From Alentia gelatinosa (lineage: Eukaryota > Annelida > Polychaeta > Phyllodocida > Polynoidae): 64,000 bases of DNA. Numbering within the stretch: the first letter of the stretch is position 1; the number at the start of each line of letters is the position of its first letter. Under the pieces are notes generated by a model that was given only the letters and a program-made list of their open reading frames with translations, ran no database searches and was not told where the DNA came from. Shown here piece after piece: positions 35,764-47,573 of this stretch. The position numbers and the translations under genes are program-made. The stretch lies in the NCBI GenBank assembly GCA_950022655.1, contig OX465579.1, positions 15,661,088-15,725,087 of the forward strand, read 5' to 3'.

Positions 35764-36079
35764 GTTTTGTTTGTTTGGTTTGATTTTACGTCCAGTCAAC
35801 CATTATAGGTCCTTTCCAGACTGTCTCAAGGTTCTTTTACACCACTAGGGTGGTGATCGAATCTATGTGATGAATTCAGGTAGAAATCTCACCCCTACAC
35901 ATTTACCGAGGTGAGAGTTCTTTTACTTCCCACACCACATAGACATGGTATAAGAAGGATGGCCTTTGTTATAGTAGTAAATCTACCACTGCTGGGGGTG
36001 GGACTCGAACCCACAAAGTCTTACAACCTTGGGGTTACAAGTCTGGTGCTCTAACCACTGAGCTAACTCACCACCCCCG
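35764..36079 (-). mobile_element. tRNA-derived SINE, nearly full length
   Basis: On the minus strand a tRNA-like head of about 90 bp (36079 down to 35990) carries a perfect A box (ttagctcagtgg), an anticodon-like loop cttgtaa (tgt, Thr-type) and a B box (ggttcgagtcc). A family body follows (tcacctcggtaaatgtgtag, gggtgagatttctacctgaa), then the tail gacgtaaaatcaaac...caaacaaacaaaacaag. Transcription by RNA polymerase III from the internal boxes would be expected. The tail type is common among mollusc SINEs; that comparison is from general knowledge. It is not called a tRNA gene because the body and tail follow directly and the acceptor stem does not close cleanly. Confidence 0.9.
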
Positions 36080-37004
36080 AACTGGGGTCAAAACATGAAC
36101 GATGTAGGATGATGGGCCAGGGAGCTGTAAGAGATTGTGGCTCACCTTGGGCACCGGCAGACTCTGGGAACTGCCAGGAGAGTGTGGTGCTCGGTCAAAA
36201 ATTGTATCCCGGCAGCTAGGGTACAGCACGATAGTGATGGGATGTGATGACCACTGCAGGACTTATCAGACCGCAGGTGGCTGTGTAGACAAAATATGGT
36301 GGACGAATATGATCGTAGGCGACTGTAGATGGCCGTGCATGGCACTGGGGTGGAAACAGGGGCCTTGAACCCCCTCAAAACAGTGGTTACCGGCATTTGC
36401 CAGGTGTAAACACACATTTATGCTTCCATGCCATCTGCAATGGTCCCCCATATTTTGGTGTAATTGTAGCCAACAGGATCGCCAGGGGGTGCCGGGAATA
36501 AGGTGTAAACCTCACATAAGTTGTACCAACACCAGATTCTGCTCCGATTGTATATTCAGTTATATTAATTTGTAGAAACCAAAAGACTATCGTTGTGTTC
36601 ATTACACAATTAGTGTAGTGAAAGGTAAGGAAGGAGGATACGAAGAGAAGGGTAAATCACGTTTATTTGGGTTCTAGTAAACACCGTATTCACTCCTAGC
36701 TCTTGCAAGATAAGGGACCTGATAAGGAAGCCTCAGTCTTCCCTCTCTTTACACCCTCCTTCACCTTGAGTCTCTCGTGCCCAGTTCGTGATAGGAGGAG
36801 GGAGGGATATTACTCACGTATCCTGTGCCGACTACAAACATGCTCTGGGGATTCCGTACAGAAGCACATAGTCAGTGTACAGGTGAATGGTCAGCTCGTG
36901 GTCCTGATAGCCTTTCACTTGACTAGCCCTCTCCCCAAAACCACCACAACCTCCGCTAAAAATTTCCAAACCACACCAACACAAAGGCCAGGAACACCTA
37001 GAGA

Positions 37005-37050
37005 TGTTGTTTGTTTGAGTTGTTTAAAGTCCAATTTGTTCAATTAGACC
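37005..37050 (-). mobile_element. SINE tail fragment
   Basis: gttgtttgtttgagttgttt, then aaagtccaatttgttcaatt, matches the 3' end of the SINE at 32069 (taacgtccaatttgttcaat). Only the tail remains. Confidence 0.65.
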
Positions 37051-37355
37051 TAACACACCTAGAGACCATCACATTGAAACATCTTGAAACCCTTGTATAA
37101 CATCTCCATGTAAGTTGCAGTGTATACCAGTTAATACTACCTTATCCGTATACTAAGGATGGTGTGTCCTTAAAACAAATTGGGGCAATTGAAAATTAAG
37201 CAGCGCTACTCTGCCCCCCGCCCACAAAGGGCAGAGTAGTAGATATATCATCATGAAGGACAGGTGAGTGACAGGGGGACGTCTCTAAGTATGTAGTCAA
37301 ACCGGCGGTTACCTCAAACATGCAGTATCATGTGAGGTACTTCGGTAATACTATA

Positions 37356-37620
37356 GAGAAAACCTATGGTAATCTATGGTCAGAGCTCGTATCCCATCCA
37401 GTTTCAATAGCGTAGTGAGTTACAAGGCGAAGCAGCGTGAATTACGTAGTGATTCAAACGAGATGGGATTGAGTAGGTTTCTCAATTTATTTCACCCCTA
37501 ACATTGACTAATTCACTAACACTGTGATATAGTACCCCATTGACTACTTTTCTAAATACTCCATGGGAATTGAATTCCCAACATTAAGTCTATGGGGAAA
37601 AATACCAGGGGTGAGATAAT
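37356..37620 (-). mobile_element. Bimodular foldback MITE, family 1 copy b
   Basis: The hairpin arms are cagagctcgtatcccatcca and gattcaaacgagatgggatt, with an apex gttacaaggcgaagcagcgt. The A module follows, with gaattcccaacattaagtct and the clean terminus caggggtgagataat. The final right arm (ctctgacc) is degraded. Confidence 0.88.
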
Positions 37621-38448
37621 CTGTTAATCTGTATATATCCAACTCCCAGTATCATATTCAATACCATCTGTGAAACACAAACTACCCAGATATATATAGG
37701 ATGAATTCAGTGGGATCTGATTAACTGCATGACTTATAATGCATTTAATGATGTGAAATTTAAGGTGTATACGCTTGGTGAAGCCTTATCTAATGAAATG
37801 GAAAATATCCGAAGTGATAAGAATCACCAATTTGGAGGTCGAGAGAACAGAATAACCATGAGAAAAACTCCAAGACCACCCACGATGGTGAATTATTTGT
37901 TGGTATTTTTTTTTTCTCTTTCTGTGTATTGTTTCTGGCGTGTGTTCACTAGTATACCCGTGGTACTCAATTTGAAGACGGTCTATTTATTCCCACTAGG
38001 GAAAATGGCTGCTTGTAGTGTGAGAGAAGTGCGAGGTGGCCGGGGTGGGGGTGAACTTGGTGAGTACAGCGTGCTCCACTTGGCGGCCGCCTCCTGTGGG
38101 TCTCCAGTGGATGGAGCCTCTCCAGGATGGCACACCTGCCAGGTGCTGGAGGACCGGCCAGCTGGGGAATGCCAGACTAGATGCCATCAATGACCTAATA
38201 AGGAGGTAAAGCCTGTGTGTGTGTGTGTGACCAGTGCTTTGTGGCGGGTTACGTCTTGGAGGGGCTGGTGGCTGGTGGTGGGGACCGCTGCCAGACGGAA
38301 GCCACTGCAGTGTGGGCGGGAGAGGCGCCGCCCGCCGCCGCCCGCTGCCAACTGCCGCCATCTGGCAGGAGCCCGTCCTCTCCGCGGCCCTTGGACACTG
38401 TCCACCCGCCGGTGACCGCAGTGGCTGTACGACCACGGCGCCAGACCT

Positions 38449-38669
38449 GGGGCCTGTTTCACAATCCAGGATCGTACATGTAGACCCTTTCCTGTACGCC
38501 ATACAGACCCAGGGACAATGCGGGTCAATTTCATTGAACACTTATAGACGACCTTATGGACAGCCAATATTGTCTTAGCCAACAGACTTAAATATTATTA
38601 GACGATAACCCTTGTACGAGGCACAGAAAAGGTTCTTCATGTACGATCCTAGATTATGAAACAAGCCCC
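38449..38669. mobile_element. MITE with GGGGCCTGTTTCACAATC terminal inverted repeats
   Basis: Left end ggggcctgtttcacaatcca, then ggatcgtacatg. The right end is the inverted complement: catgtacgatcctagattat, then gaaacaagcccc. The ends are about 35 bp. Related copies are at 55134-55321 and, partial, 44968-45096. No open frame. The superfamily cannot be assigned without a clear target-site duplication. Confidence 0.88.
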
Positions 38670-38689
38670 TGACACTCACAGACCAGCGC

Positions 38690-39790
38690 GGCCGCAAAGT
38701 CGTCTGCCGCTTCATTTGCGCTCCCAATTGTAAGCTAATTAAAGAAGCCACGAGGAAGCCACCAGGGCGAATGGCGGGAAGCCACATGGAGACCGCAAGG
38801 AAGCCAGGCGTTGATTTCAGTCGTGATTGCTTTGATAAACCTTGTCACATTCTTGGCAGCCGTGCCGCTTTCTTTTATCTCACTCCCCCTTTTCTGTGGT
38901 CAAACCCTGGCACACCAACCCTGTTTGGCGGCTATCAAACATGCCTTCTCTGGCAAAACAAGCGACTGAAAAGCCAGCACAACATTAGCGCCTCCAGCTA
39001 GACAAACCGGTGCCTTTTGCTGACCTTGTATGTACACATATTCTTGGGAGCCTTTTCTCAATGGGCAAACAAGTCTATCCCAATAAAACAAGCCGTATTT
39101 GAGCAAAAGATTGGGAGCGCCGCTATACGTCAGTTATTCGGCTTTTAAGCCGGCGGATATATACATTTGGCCACTAATAGGTTGGCGTCAAATGTCTCTA
39201 CAGCCTGAGTGGCCAGTGACCTGTGAGGGCCCTGACTGTTACATAAACTTACCGTATCTAATACTCGCCGTTAAAAACGGAGTCGTGTAATCCCCTGTTT
39301 ACCACGGCCAGCCTCAAGCACGGCAATATAAAGGCAATTCAGATCTACAAAGCGGTAGAATTATTTTATTCAATTACAAAAGTAGAGTTGTACCGATCGA
39401 TCACACACGTTCACCACATATATATTCTCTACCCTGGGTGCGGCTCTCTTGACTGGAACATAGATCAATCCGCCGCGAATAAATAAGTTTGGGTTTCAGG
39501 GACAAAGCGCCACAATGGTTTATCGGCGGCGGGACAAGGTCAACATTCCTCGACAGGCCTCAAGAATGGCAGTGCTCCTGGTTTGAGTGGATTACCCTGA
39601 GACAAGAGCCGGGCCTGCCGTCCCGTTTACTCGCCCGTCTGATTAATTCCTCGCCCGGCTAATAAAGCCCGGTCAAGCTGTGCGGGCCGCGGCAAGGCAT
39701 AAAAAGGGGCCCCGGTGCGCGGCGGGAGTAGGCGGGGGTGCATGGTGAGTGTGGCTAATGTGCTTACCTGGGCGTCGAGCGGCCGACAGG
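38690..39790. promoter_or_regulatory. Repeat-free, moderately GC-rich block (candidate regulatory)
   Basis: About 1.1 kb without recognisable repeats and with mixed-complexity motifs: TAAT cores (gctaattaaagaag, tctgattaattcctcg, cggctaataaagcc), GATAA and TTGGC half-sites (cttggcagccg, gtttggcggcta, ggttggcgtcaaa). In a region this rich in repeats, such a block is a plausible conserved non-coding element of the NFI locus. This is inference from composition only. Confidence 0.22.
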
Positions 39791-39980
39791 TACGGGCGTG
39801 CGGCGGGCCTGAAACAAACAGCTCGCCCGCCGAGTGTCTGCTACTGCCCAATAACCCCCACCGCGACCCGTAATAATACTTACTACGCGCCGCCATAGCT
39901 TCCGTTAGCAAACACTCGGAAATCCCGGATCCATATTCTGAGGAGAAGGGCAGGTTGTTCACATATATAAGCTGGATAGC

Positions 39981-40157
39981 GGGGCATCCATAAAAGTACG
40001 TGCGCACTGAGGGGGGGGGGGGGGGTAGGGGGTCAACGATTTCGGAAATTTTGCGTATGCTCTTTCTTTATTCCATTGCGTATAAAATTGTGAGGGGGTG
40101 GAGCAGGGTCAACAAATTTCAGAAATTCTGCATGTATACATACTTTATAAATGGCCC
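39981..40157. mobile_element. G-tract MITE, complete copy
   Basis: Terminal inverted repeats ggggcatccataaaagtacg and catactttataaatggcccc bound about 177 bp. The inside holds a run of 15 G, ggggtcaacgatttcggaaa and gggtcaacaaatttcagaaa (two half-copies), and tattccattgcgta. Same family as 2872-2985 and 53053-53193. Confidence 0.88.
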
Positions 40158-40631
40158 CTAGCCATCCGAAGACTTCAGTGCACACTAGGCTAGCCTAATT
40201 ATAGCAAAATGCGTACAGTGGGTACGTGTTCTAAAGCCTGCTATTAAAGGTTGAGGTTAATACACAGGCATGTCTCTGTGGTGGTATTATTAGCATGCTG
40301 ATTTGGGATTAAATGAATAATCATTTTTTGTAAATGACCATAACCTGAGCGGATGAAATACAGTCATTTTCATTTTCGCAATTACAGGTGTGCAATATAC
40401 GTACTTAATTAGGCAGTAACTCAAAAACCGCTCCGTATAGGCCTACTATAGGCACTGTCAGATGGTTTTCAAACCAGCACGGCAGTGTATACATACTTCT
40501 CATAGCTGGATAAAGCAGTGGTTAAAAAGGCCCCGTAGGTGAGGAGCTGTTGTGACGTGACGTATCCACAGTTAACATTCCCGTCATGTCGTATGTGTCA
40601 CTAGATGACGTGACCTCCGAAGACGTATACT

Positions 40632-40912
40632 ATCATGAAATATCACAAAATTTCATATGGTTGTTTAAATGACATGAGTTGTCTTCGTGGAATAATATCA
40701 CGAAGCGGAGCTGAGTGATATCTCTACTGGTAGACAACGAATGGCATGTAAACAATTATATGAAATTAAGTGATGTTTAGATTCTATCCTACCCCGTCAC
40801 ATGGTCTTAACATCACGTCAACAGCGGTATATAAATATTTTATGGAATAACCGTGGCATACATTCACTCCATGTTAAGTTTATGGAGATATATATGAGGG
40901 ATAGGATAAATT
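40632..40912 (+). mobile_element. Bimodular foldback MITE, family 2 copy a
   Basis: The hairpin module comes first (about 40632-40781). Its arms are atatcacaaaatttcatatg and tatgaaattaagtgatgttt, with inner arms gttgtcttcg and tagacaacga and an apex gatatc/agcggagctgagtgata. The A module follows (40782-40912) with ends ctatcctaccccg and gagggataggataaa, and ccatgttaagtttatggaga inside. Matches 56183-56467 and 59870-60145. Confidence 0.9.
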
Positions 40913-42483
40913 CAGTGACGTAAATGTCACGGTTTCACTGCCAAAGAGAGCAGGATCCACGTACAATCTAACACGTTTTTTAGTAGCTCAGGACACCTTT
41001 TTTCATTATTTCAATGCGTCTATGATACATTTAGATACTCCATTAAACTACCTTCTTAGTGGATCTAACTTGCCTTTTAGTCCAAGCCCCCTATCCTTCC
41101 AAAATATAGAATCATTGAGAAATTATTTCAACAATACCATTTTCAATATAATATATATTCAATATAATTTTTTTTAATTTTTTTTATCTCTCTTGTATAC
41201 CAAAGGTCGCAAATGACAACATGCCATCGTTTACAAGATCATCCATTACCCAGGCTGGCCGAGACCTTTGCCAGGGCTGCAGATAAATCGTGGTACCTTC
41301 ACCATAAATGATTTTCAAGTTGGGACACCAGTGCAGAGGTGGAGTGGGTGGGGGGTCGGGAGCAATGTCAGCAGGAGGACAAGTCTCCGACAAGTCCCTC
41401 GTGATTAATGGACACTGGGCATGAGACTTGACAATGCCCATGGACTGGACACTGCACTGACACAGCCATGGCCCTGTCCATGCCCTCCAAACTCCACTAT
41501 ATTCTCCCCACCCTGCCACCTGTCCGCACTGACCCCGATCCTCTGCACTATGTCTCGCTACTGTCCGGTGTGTTCCTACATCTAATACGGCGGAAATAAA
41601 TGTCGACTTGGCTTCGTATCGTGAGAGGCACAGGTGGTTTGCTTATGCTTTCCGTTTTACATGCAATTTCTTAAAGTGGGTATATAAATTCAAACGGATT
41701 GGTGTAATTATATAATCTTGTGGTTGTCAAAACGTGTGCTCTATATGCGAACACCTATTATTCTACTCGTGTTTTTTTTGGTGTTTTTTTTGTTAAATAC
41801 AAAATGGTTTCCTTGTTTGTGAATGAGTACGACGAGATTTATCTACATGTACCAGTTTTTTTATTATCAAAAAGGTGGGTCGTGGCGAGGTGCCTCGGGA
41901 GGTATAGAGATAATACTGACACCATTCGGTATTTCATCATAATCCATGGACCCCGGTGAGTCCCATACATGGGATTATCATCATGTGAATGGGATGTAAA
42001 TTCTGCCTGGGACAGGTCCGAGTACTTGGCACTCTGAGCTGAAGGGGCTCTGAAACGACCGGCTCCGTGCGGCGGGAGGTGGTAACGGTAGGGGCGGCGA
42101 GGGTCATTGGTATTTATTACAGGTGTGTTGGTGAGGAGGGACGGCGGTGGAGAGGTGGGGAGTACCGGATACCTGTGTGCTCTCGTGGCATATTGGCGCC
42201 CACTGAGAGGGTGCTTTAGCAATGCGTACAGGGGCCAGCCTCGGGACACGGGGATGACAGTGGCTTATGTCACTAGACAGAGACAGACACACGAGGCCCC
42301 TAGCGGCCTGTACTGGCGTCGTAAATCACCAGCTGGGCCCGGGGCCGGACGAGGACGCGTTACCTGGGGTGGACCGTACTCATCTGAAGGCCACCACTCT
42401 TCCCGTGCTGGCAGCGATCCTGACACGGTTTCACGTGAAGAGCAGTGAGAGCCGCCAGACAATACTTAGTAGAAACCGAACGA

Positions 42484-42856
42484 GAGTTAGACTTGTCAGT
42501 GTTTATGCCACGACAGGAAGGTCATGTATTACTATGCGTAGTGAGGAACAGACCTGACCAGAGTAGCATAGACACTGACAAGTCTAACTCGAGTTCAATT
42601 TCGTATTTATCCTACCCCGTCTACATAACTTTTTGATATTATGAAAGTCTGATTTGATTTGGTCCATGTTTGACAGCTGTCAGAATTTCTGCTTTGCAGC
42701 CGGAACTATTTACACAGGTGAATAATTCCTGATCGCTGATTGGTCAATTTAAAGAAATTTCTCTAGGTACATACATTTTACTTCATGTCATGGCACGCCA
42801 GAGAAAAGTTGCCTATGTTAAATCAATGATGTTTTTTTTATCAGGGGTAGGATTAA
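42484..42856 (+). mobile_element. Bimodular foldback MITE, family 5
   Basis: The hairpin module 42484-42590 has clean arms, gagttagacttgtcagtgtt and gacactgacaagtctaactc. The A-type module that follows has ends atttatcctaccccg and tcaggggtaggatt, at 42603 and 42855. The interior of this A module differs from the other families (no CCATAGRCTTAACATTG seen), so the relationship rests on the ends and the layout. Confidence 0.78.
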
Positions 42857-42889
42857 GACCCCTTCTACATACCTGACTCTATCACAGCA

Positions 42890-43010
42890 GGGACGGGCCT
42901 ACTCAATCTCCTTTATAGGGCACAGAGTGAGTGCTAGTTCTACCATCATCCACCAGGATAAAATCCAGCGATAAGGGTCGGGGGGAGTGTCCTATAGCTA
43001 GCATCACTTT
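42890..43010 (+). repeat. Dispersed repeat, pair with 26560-26690
   Basis: gggcctactc, gggcacagagtgagtgctag, then ttctaccatcatcc and a G-rich end match the copy near 26.6 kb. Class unknown. Confidence 0.6.
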
Positions 43011-43673
43011 GAGTAACAAACTCACTCAGTGGAGTACAGACCAAGTTATTTTCATCTTATGAGTTTCCTTCTAAAAATTGGATGAGATATACGATCTTTA
43101 CAGTTCTACTGCCCATTAAGAAAGAAAAGCAACGCACATTTCATATGATTTATTTAAAATGTGTTCTCGACTGATTTGCTCTATCCCATGGTGTTGGACA
43201 TGATTTGTCCAACTAGTACCCCCCCCATAAATTCCATAAACATGTGTAATCTAAATCTGCTGGAATCATAGACACGTTGTGGTTAAGACATGGCTCAGGT
43301 CACCTGGTACACATCCAGGTGGTTTCTGTGAGGTATTGAGCAGCTTGAACGAGCAGCAAAACGCGAGCAGCTCCTGTCAATGTGAAAAGTCTGTAACAAT
43401 CAGTCCATCAGCTCTTTCAATCACGCACAGGTACTGTCAGCATAGGGTGTTGCACTACTCCATTCGCTAGAATCTCGACATTGCAATTGCCTTTGGAATG
43501 TATTGTTTGTCTCACCCCCCCCCCCCCCCCCCCCAGAAAAAAGGTATAAAAAACACCATGGCTAATTCGAATACTGAAAAGTATGAGAATACCTTTGAGA
43601 CGGAAATATTCTGTGCGATTCAGATGACAAGGGTTCAACATAGAGAGGAGAGTATTCAAACAGAAATTGATGA

Positions 43674-43938
43674 GTGTTCGGTCGGTGTCCCCGTTCGTCA
43701 TCGAGTTTGGAGCGTGCAGTAATATCAACAAGGCGATAGCCGAGTGAATATTCTGAAGCGCTCCAAACTAGTTAGTGAACGGGGACTCAGACCAAAAATG
43801 AATATGTTTCTGATTTTATCTTAGCTTGTACATATCTATCTGTTTATCGCCCACTGGGTATGAGTTTCCATATTCGCCTGCTTGTTGAGTACGAGTTCCT
43901 AATGTTAAGCCTATTGACGTTTTTACCAGGCTTAGATG
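43674..43938 (+). mobile_element. Bimodular foldback MITE, family 3 copy b
   Basis: The hairpin module 43674-43797 has arms ggtcggtgtccccgttcg and gaacggggactcagacc, inner arms gagtttggagcg and cgctccaaact, and an apex aacaaggcgatagccgagtg. The A module 43813-43938 has ends ttttatcttagc and aggcttagatga, and contains gtacgagttcctaatgttaa. Mirror image of 22565-22797. Confidence 0.88.
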
Positions 43939-44159
43939 AACCAGGTATATGCTTCAATGGTGAAGACCACAACTGCAACCGCATACGACACACTACTTCT
44001 AAACCTCCGCACCATCTCTACCCACGTTTGCCTCGCCCCAGTCGCCAACCGAGTGCCCTCCTGCTCCTCCTCCTGCTCCCGTTCCTCCCAGCACCCACCC
44101 ACCTCAGTCTGCCTATAGCTACACCGTCTCTAATCAATCAAGACAAGTGCGCAATTATC

Positions 44160-44370
44160 CCATCACGAGGACAGCGGGCACCGGCGGACAAACGGACGGC
44201 GCGGGTGGCCCCGGGCGGGACGAGGCCGCCCCACGCCCCGGGTTAATTGGGAGTGGCAGCCCGATGGCGCGCGACGGGCGGGCGGGGGCGGGCGGGGGCG
44301 GGCGGGGCGGGTGGAAGCGGGCGGGGGGAGGGCGGGGGCGGGCGGGGACGGGCGCACGTCCAGGCTCTAT
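44160..44370. other. CpG-rich block with GGCGGGGGCGGGCG runs
   Basis: Begins with mixed CpG-rich sequence (ccgggcgggacgaggccgcc) and continues into ggcgggcgggggcgggcggg units at 44275-44350, which have regular G runs and could fold into G-quadruplexes. It could be an island or simply a GC-rich array. Open frames here are compositional. Confidence 0.5.
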
Positions 44371-44967
44371 CTATTACATTACTGTCTGATGCAGTTAGCA
44401 AGCCGCCATCAGTGCCGTTTGTTCCGGGCTAACAGTATTAGCGGTCCCTACCTGTTGATTGGGCGATTGGATTTCCGCCGGTCACCTTGTTAGCCGGGCC
44501 GGGCCGCTGGGGTGAGGAGTGGGGTGTCTGAGAGGTGGGGGCGGGCGGGAGGGTGGGCGGGAGGGTGGGCGGGAGGGTGGAGGGGAGGGGAGGGGAGGGG
44601 CGGGGTCGAGCACCTGACCGGGGCGTCCTGGATTCTCGCCATTCCTGATCGCGATTAACGGCTGGGGGCTGAGGATGATCCACTAATGGATCCCTGTGTC
44701 TACAAGCACGCATTACTAACACCCCGACTGCGGATTTCTTATCCAAAACGTCGTGGATTTCACATATATCTATAGGCCTACGCTGGATTTCCGGAACAAT
44801 TCTATCAGACTACAATATACAAATAATATCAGGAATTTTGCGTTTCAATGTACAGGCTCCAACAAGCATGGGACCCGTTTATTGATCTACTATCTTAGAC
44901 CTACACGAAGATCCTTTTCTCTACCTCGTATAAGGTTATCCTTTATTGATATTTAAGTCTGTGCTAC

Positions 44968-45096
44968 AAGACAGTATTAGCCATCCATAAGGCCGTCCAT
45001 AGGTGTTGAATAAAGTTAACCCACATCGTCTCTGGATGTCATTGGCATACAGAAAAGGGTCTACTGATAAAGGATCCTAGATTATTAAACGGGCCC
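44968..45096. mobile_element. Partial GGGCC-terminus MITE
   Basis: The right part gggtctactgataaaggatc, then ctagattattaaacgggccc, matches the right end of 38449-38669. The inner stretch cattaggtgttgaataaag-like sequence matches ttgaacacttatagacg on the other strand. The left terminus is missing. Confidence 0.65.
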
Positions 45097-45527
45097 ATGA
45101 TTCAGAACTACTTGAGAAGAGAATATGAATTAAATATGAATTTAACGTATAATCGTGACCACCCATGTGAGTAATATCCAGGTAATACATTGCATTTTAA
45201 CGTCAAAGGTGCGCGTCAGACTAGGGGCCGGACCAGGTAATGACCATACTTTGAACTGTTTCACACAACCACTGCCAAGTGTTCTGAAACTGATAGTAGC
45301 GGAATGTGCAGGACACCGAGAAAAAAATCTCTATGGGAGCTGTATACACTCTGCCGTAGGTTATGCGAGGTCTGACATGGGGCATATAGACTAGAGGCTT
45401 TGCCGAGTTGAGTTTGGTTCGGGATGAGATGAAAACTTGTCAGTCTGGTAGGACTCCACTGGGTCAGTCGTGCATGGCGAACCGTGGAGGAGAGAGGCCT
45501 GGTGCCACCTGGAGGAGAACCGCTTTG

Positions 45528-45820
45528 TATCTCACCCCAGTTATTTTTTCTACATAGACTTAACATTGGAAACTCGTATCTAACACCCATGAGATATTTG
45601 GGGAAAATATCTGATTAGGGGATTTTGTTACAAATCTTAGCCCATTAGTCATTGTGAAGGGCGATATAAATTCAGACACGCATTCAAATTTATGGTCAGA
45701 GTTGGATCCCATCTTGTTTGAATCTCTACGCAATTCATGTGGCTTCACCTTGTAAATTACTACCTCAAACTCCATAGGATACAAGCTCTGACGTTAAACG
45801 TTCATAGGTTTTTCTCTATA
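45528..45820 (+). mobile_element. Bimodular foldback MITE, family 1 copy c
   Basis: A module with terminus tatctcaccccag, ctacatagacttaacattgg and gaaactcgta. Then comes the hairpin module: ggtcagagttggatcccatc answered by ccataggatacaagctctga, with apex catgtggcttcaccttgtaa. It ends cataggtttttctctata. Confidence 0.9.
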
Positions 45821-47053
45821 GTGTCTCTTTACCACTCTCTTGTTAGAGCGTGCTCGCAAGCACTATATGCATTGCGAAAAGGTTAGAAGGGTCGCATATG
45901 GACTTCCAGCATACTGCAAAATGCTATCCCTTCACTATCTGCGGGCTGTTCACTGTAATATTGGAAAAGGAGCAGGGTGCCAGTGTCTCAGGGTCTCAGA
46001 GGCATGCCCAACTGACTTAGGACCGAAATAGCCCAAGAACCACTGGTGCTTGATATGTTTTGATCCTAGCCTCAGGCAGTTGCAGAAATGGCAAGTTGAC
46101 TGGATGCAAGTGGGTTACAGAAATCATCCAGAGACTGAATTTAACCCAAACCTTTTAGTTGTTATTCATTCATACTTGCACGCTCATTCATCAATGATGA
46201 ACATACTATTTGCTGCTAGTCTCTGTTTGTGTGCTGCAACACCACCCACCGCTCACCGCTCACCACCCACTTCTCTAGGTCCCACCTACTGAACGCAGCC
46301 CGCCTTGCACTGCTGGGCCAGGCTCCTTGGAAGCAACACCAAAAGAAACATACATATGCTGGGCAACAGGAGGGGATTGGGTTTGTCGGACTCATTTCCA
46401 TAGTCACTTATGCTCGTGTCATCCAGGCACTAATCACCACAGGAGGAGGAGGAGGTGGTAGGGCGGGAGGGAGGGAGGGGAGGAGGGGCGGGGTAGGGGT
46501 GGTGGATCACCCGGCCCATCATCCAAACAGCAGGCTAATAGACAACCACCACACACTTCCGCAACCATCACTTGACTCAACTCAAAATACCCCAAACTTC
46601 ATCCCAAAACCACCATCCACCCACAGAGCAGGGATCTACACTGGAGAACACCCACTTCCTCCGGGGTTGCCTGCCTCCCGCTATAATATCCGCTATAGCT
46701 GCAGTGCACTGGCGGCGTAGTGCGCCTTGGAATCTTGAAATATTCATTTAATGGTTATGGCAGTATTTGTATATGATTTAGGCGCGCATTAGCCTATTAC
46801 GCGGTTGGGCGCTGGCGTCGTCGGGCTGAGCCGGGAGGCGGTGGGTCGAGCGCCACTCTGCGTGAACTCGCCTCTCTCCAGTACAGTGTGACACACATCC
46901 AGGCGGGCCTGGCCCGAACATGTCTGGATCCCGCCGCCCCTCCTACCACTCCTACCACCACCACTACCACCATTGCTTCCAACTCCACAGCACCAACACC
47001 ATCTACGCAACTGCTACCAACTTCCACCACAAATCCTAGCTACATTGATATCT

Positions 47054-47573
47054 TGAAATGTATAAACTTGTACTATCATCGCAGGCACGAATGTGAAAAA
47101 AAATCTTGACTAGTTTTCATCCGTTTCGAAACAAACGTGTATGTCAGCCCACTTCTTGAACTATCCTTCTTGGGGTATACAGCAACAGAAGTGGTATTCA
47201 CACGGTGGGATTCATGTACCTCACACGGTTCAAGGTCTCATGAGATTCTGTTCCTTGTTAGGGATAAATGTCGGCAACAATTTCAAAGGGGAAAAAAACA
47301 TGTCTCAGGGATTTGAAACTCTACCATGTAGACGAAGAGATTGTGTTCGAGTACAGAATCACAGCAGGATTGGTCCCAGACGAACGCCCTGTGAGGTACA
47401 TGAATCCCACCGTGTGAATCCCACTCAACTACATGAATGTCCCGAAATGTATATACTACTACTATTACCGCAGGCACGAATGTGAAAATAAATCTTGGCT
47501 AGTTTTCACCCGTTTCAAAACAAACGTATACATGTACATCAGCCCACTTTTTTATCTCTCCTTTTTAGGGTAT
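47054..47573. repeat. Composite repeat: 130-bp direct repeats with an inner inverted pair
   Basis: Direct repeats at about 47054-47180 and 47442-47573 share gaaatgtata, gcaggcacgaatgtgaaaa, aatcttg(a/g)ctagttttca and cagcccact, and end near ggggta or tagggta. Between them an inverted pair of about 23 bp (tcacacggtgggattcatgt at 47198 and tgaatcccaccgtgtga at 47401) encloses about 170 bp. It may be a composite mobile element or a two-unit satellite. No coding potential. Confidence 0.8.

Noticed and set aside
35990..36079. tRNA-Thr(TGT)-like gene on the minus strand
   Set aside because: A and B boxes are good, but the sequence runs directly into the SINE body and tail shared with the copy at 32069. 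It is the SINE head, not an independent tRNA gene.
46229..46720. 163-codon plus-strand frame
   Set aside because: Contains a poly-Gly stretch from a GGA run and His/Pro-rich ends, no domain, no splice context. More likely chance.
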